Shown here: positions 6,752 through 7,752 of the stretch, piece by piece | Layout: each line of letters begins with the position of its first letter | Position numbering within the stretch: position 1 is the first letter of the stretch | DNA from: an uncultured bacterium | Lineage (GTDB): Bacteria; Bacillota; Clostridia; Oscillospirales; Butyricicoccaceae | Reading direction: 5' to 3' | Length of the DNA stretch: 7,752 nucleotides | NCBI GenBank assembly: GCA_905215125.1 | Contig: CAJMOV010000085.1 | Coordinates: 1 to 7,752 of the forward strand | The notes under the pieces: model-generated | What the model saw: only the letters and a program-made list of their open reading frames with translations | What the model was told of the DNA's origin: nothing | Database searches by the model: none | Made by a program: the position numbers and the translations under genes

Positions 6752-7504
6752 ATGAACAAGAAAAACACGCTGCGCGTCGCCGCCGCCGCCGGCGTTCTGA
6801 CGGCCGGCATCCTTGTCAGCTTTTATTGGTCATCTGGACAATCCTCGGCGCCGGACATCATTCTGCCGGAATCGGAGACGGCCGATATCGGCGTCGACAT
6901 CCAGCGCGAACAGTATAATGGGCGCGTTGTCTCTGAGGTTGAGATCGATAAAGATTCCGTCCAGCGTGTCATCGCCACGCTTAAGCGCCCCGAACAGTAT
7001 GTGTATGAAGGGACGGGCACTTACTATTATGAAGGCGGCCAAAGCGCCGTTACCGTCCGCGGCGCAGTGCGCGGAGATTTGACAAAAGTGGTGCAGAGTC
7101 TGCCGGGCAACACCTATAAGCATATGATATTGACGGGAGCCGAGATTTATATTTGGAGCAGCGGCTCGCTATCCTTTTACCGTGGAGCAGCTGGGGAAAC
7201 AAGCAGAGACGACCTTTCCCTTGTCCCGACGTATGAGGATGTGCTGAACGTCGACCAGCAGGATGTGCTTGAAGGCGGCTTTGAAGAATATGAAGGGGTA
7301 TCATGCATCTATGCTGAATGCTTAAACAGCCTGACGGGATACCGCGACCGGTACTATATTTCGGCGGCGAACGGGCTGCTTGTCGGCGCGGAAAGCTATG
7401 ACGGCGATATGCTGGTGTACCGTGCCGTCATCACGCCGGACGACAGCCAGCAGGTGGAGGACGATTGGTTTCTCCTGCCGTCTGGAACTGTCGTCACGGG
7501 GTGA
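6752..7504 (+). CDS. Membrane-anchored extracytoplasmic protein of unknown function
   Basis: I do not recognise this 250-residue protein. It begins with a short basic stretch (MNKKNTLR) and a hydrophobic segment of about residues 9-27 with no lipobox cysteine, so it is probably a signal-anchor or secreted protein with some 220 residues outside the membrane. The exposed part is rich in Tyr, Gly, Val and acidic residues, in alternating patterns suggesting beta strands (for example YEGTGTYYYEGG, and GAEIYIWSSGSLSFYRG). Its only two cysteines are Cys185 and Cys190, close enough to form a local disulfide. The overall look (signal segment, then a sheet of antiparallel strands) loosely resembles LolA/RseB-like periplasmic folds, but that is a guess. 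The start has two purine-rich sites upstream: AGGAGG at 6731 is too far, so GGGGAG (6741-6746) is the likely one. It follows wecB by 22 bases and is very probably in the same transcript, hinting at an envelope role. Confidence 0.85.
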   Translation: MNKKNTLRVAAAAGVLTAGILVSFYWSSGQSSAPDIILPESETADIGVDIQREQYNGRVVSEVEIDKDSVQRVIATLKRPEQYVYEGTGTYYYEGGQSAVTVRGAVRGDLTKVVQSLPGNTYKHMILTGAEIYIWSSGSLSFYRGAAGETSRDDLSLVPTYEDVLNVDQQDVLEGGFEEYEGVSCIYAECLNSLTGYRDRYYISAANGLLVGAESYDGDMLVYRAVITPDDSQQVEDDWFLLPSGTVVTG

Positions 7505-7508
7505 TGGG

Positions 7509-7752
7509 CTAGAACCCCAGAAGCAGCAGCGCGCCGATGATGAGCAGCGTATCGCTGATGTTGTCGTCGCCATCGGCGATGAGAAAGTAGACCAGAACGA
7601 GCAGCAGGAGGGTATCCGCGTCAAACTCCGGCAGCTTGAATCCGCTGCCGCCCATCAGGTTTTTCAGCGCGCCCAAACCCTTGGGCTTCGGCTCGTCGGC
7701 GGTGACGGGCTCGGCCGCAGGGGGACTGGGAGCCGGCTGCGGGGCCGGATTC
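7509..7752 (-). CDS. C-terminal part of a proline-rich protein with two short hydrophobic stretches
   Basis: An open leftward frame enters from the right edge and ends in TAG at 7509-7511; its start is outside the window. The 80 visible residues have three parts. First comes a Pro/Ala-rich segment (NPAPQPAPSPPAAEP) and a short basic linker (DEPKPKGLGALK). Then comes a hydrophobic stretch (DTLLLLVLVYFLIA), an acidic turn (DGDDNIS), and a second hydrophobic stretch (DTLLIIGALLLLGF) at the very end. Both hydrophobic stretches begin with DTLL. I do not recognise the protein. Each stretch is only about 13-14 residues, so they may lie as a hairpin in or on the membrane rather than as two full spans. 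Coding status is supported by the sensible amino-acid make-up, high third-position G+C and an end only four bases from the convergent neighbour. Confidence 0.7.
   Translation of the reverse strand, partial: NPAPQPAPSPPAAEPVTADEPKPKGLGALKNLMGGSGFKLPEFDADTLLLLVLVYFLIADGDDNISDTLLIIGALLLLGF

Noticed and set aside
6569..6800. Short GCC-rich runs (around 6569-6580 and 6779-6795)
   Set aside because: They encode alanine runs in coding sequence and fit the general G+C-rich codon use; no true tandem repeat is present.
1..7752. CRISPR, tRNA, rRNA, insertion sequences, toxin-antitoxin or defence genes
   Set aside because: No regularly spaced repeats, tRNA-like cloverleaf, transposase, recombinase or defence-family motif was seen on either strand; nearly all sequence is accounted for by the genes listed.

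Overview
The window looks like ordinary chromosome from a spore-forming, Gram-positive-type bacterium of the Firmicutes, most likely a G+C-rich member of the Clostridia. The main clue is a clear germination protein YpeB, which is known only from endospore formers. A TagO/WecA-type transferase paired with a UDP-GlcNAc 2-epimerase, and strong AGGAGG-type ribosome binding sites, agree with this. By eye the base composition is well above half G+C and even throughout. I saw no insertion sequence, phage gene, CRISPR array, tRNA or rRNA. The taxonomic placement is inference.

Left part (1-2960): the 3' portion of a large DUF255/YyaL (SPATA20-like) thioredoxin-domain protein gene runs rightward and ends at a very good intrinsic terminator (1603-1632). 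It converges on ypeB, which runs leftward. ypeB stands alone: its usual partner sleB is not beside it. Between ypeB and the next gene is a 169-base divergent intergenic region. It holds a convincing extended -10 promoter for the rightward gene and a weak forespore-sigma-like candidate for ypeB.

Middle (3130-4326): a single PLP-dependent class I aminotransferase of the GntR/MocR-related type (2-aminoadipate/aromatic aminotransferase group) with all expected catalytic motifs. A long G+C-only hairpin follows it.

Right part (4464-7504): a compact three-gene unit. A polytopic UndP GlcNAc-1-phosphate transferase (tagO/wecA type) overlaps by 14 bases the UDP-GlcNAc 2-epimerase (wecB/mnaA). A 250-residue membrane-anchored extracytoplasmic protein of unknown function follows 22 bases later. 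Together the first two make undecaprenyl-PP-GlcNAc and UDP-ManNAc, the first two ingredients of a teichoic-acid linkage unit or similar envelope glycopolymer. The third gene is probably envelope-related by association. It runs almost nose to nose into the 3' end of a leftward, incomplete gene (7509-7752). That gene encodes a proline-rich protein ending in two short matching hydrophobic stretches.

I do not see a clearly new multi-gene system. The items most worth a second look are the solitary ypeB, the unexplained third gene of the envelope unit, the small twin-hydrophobic protein at the right edge, and the epimerase's unusual version of a normally conserved motif.
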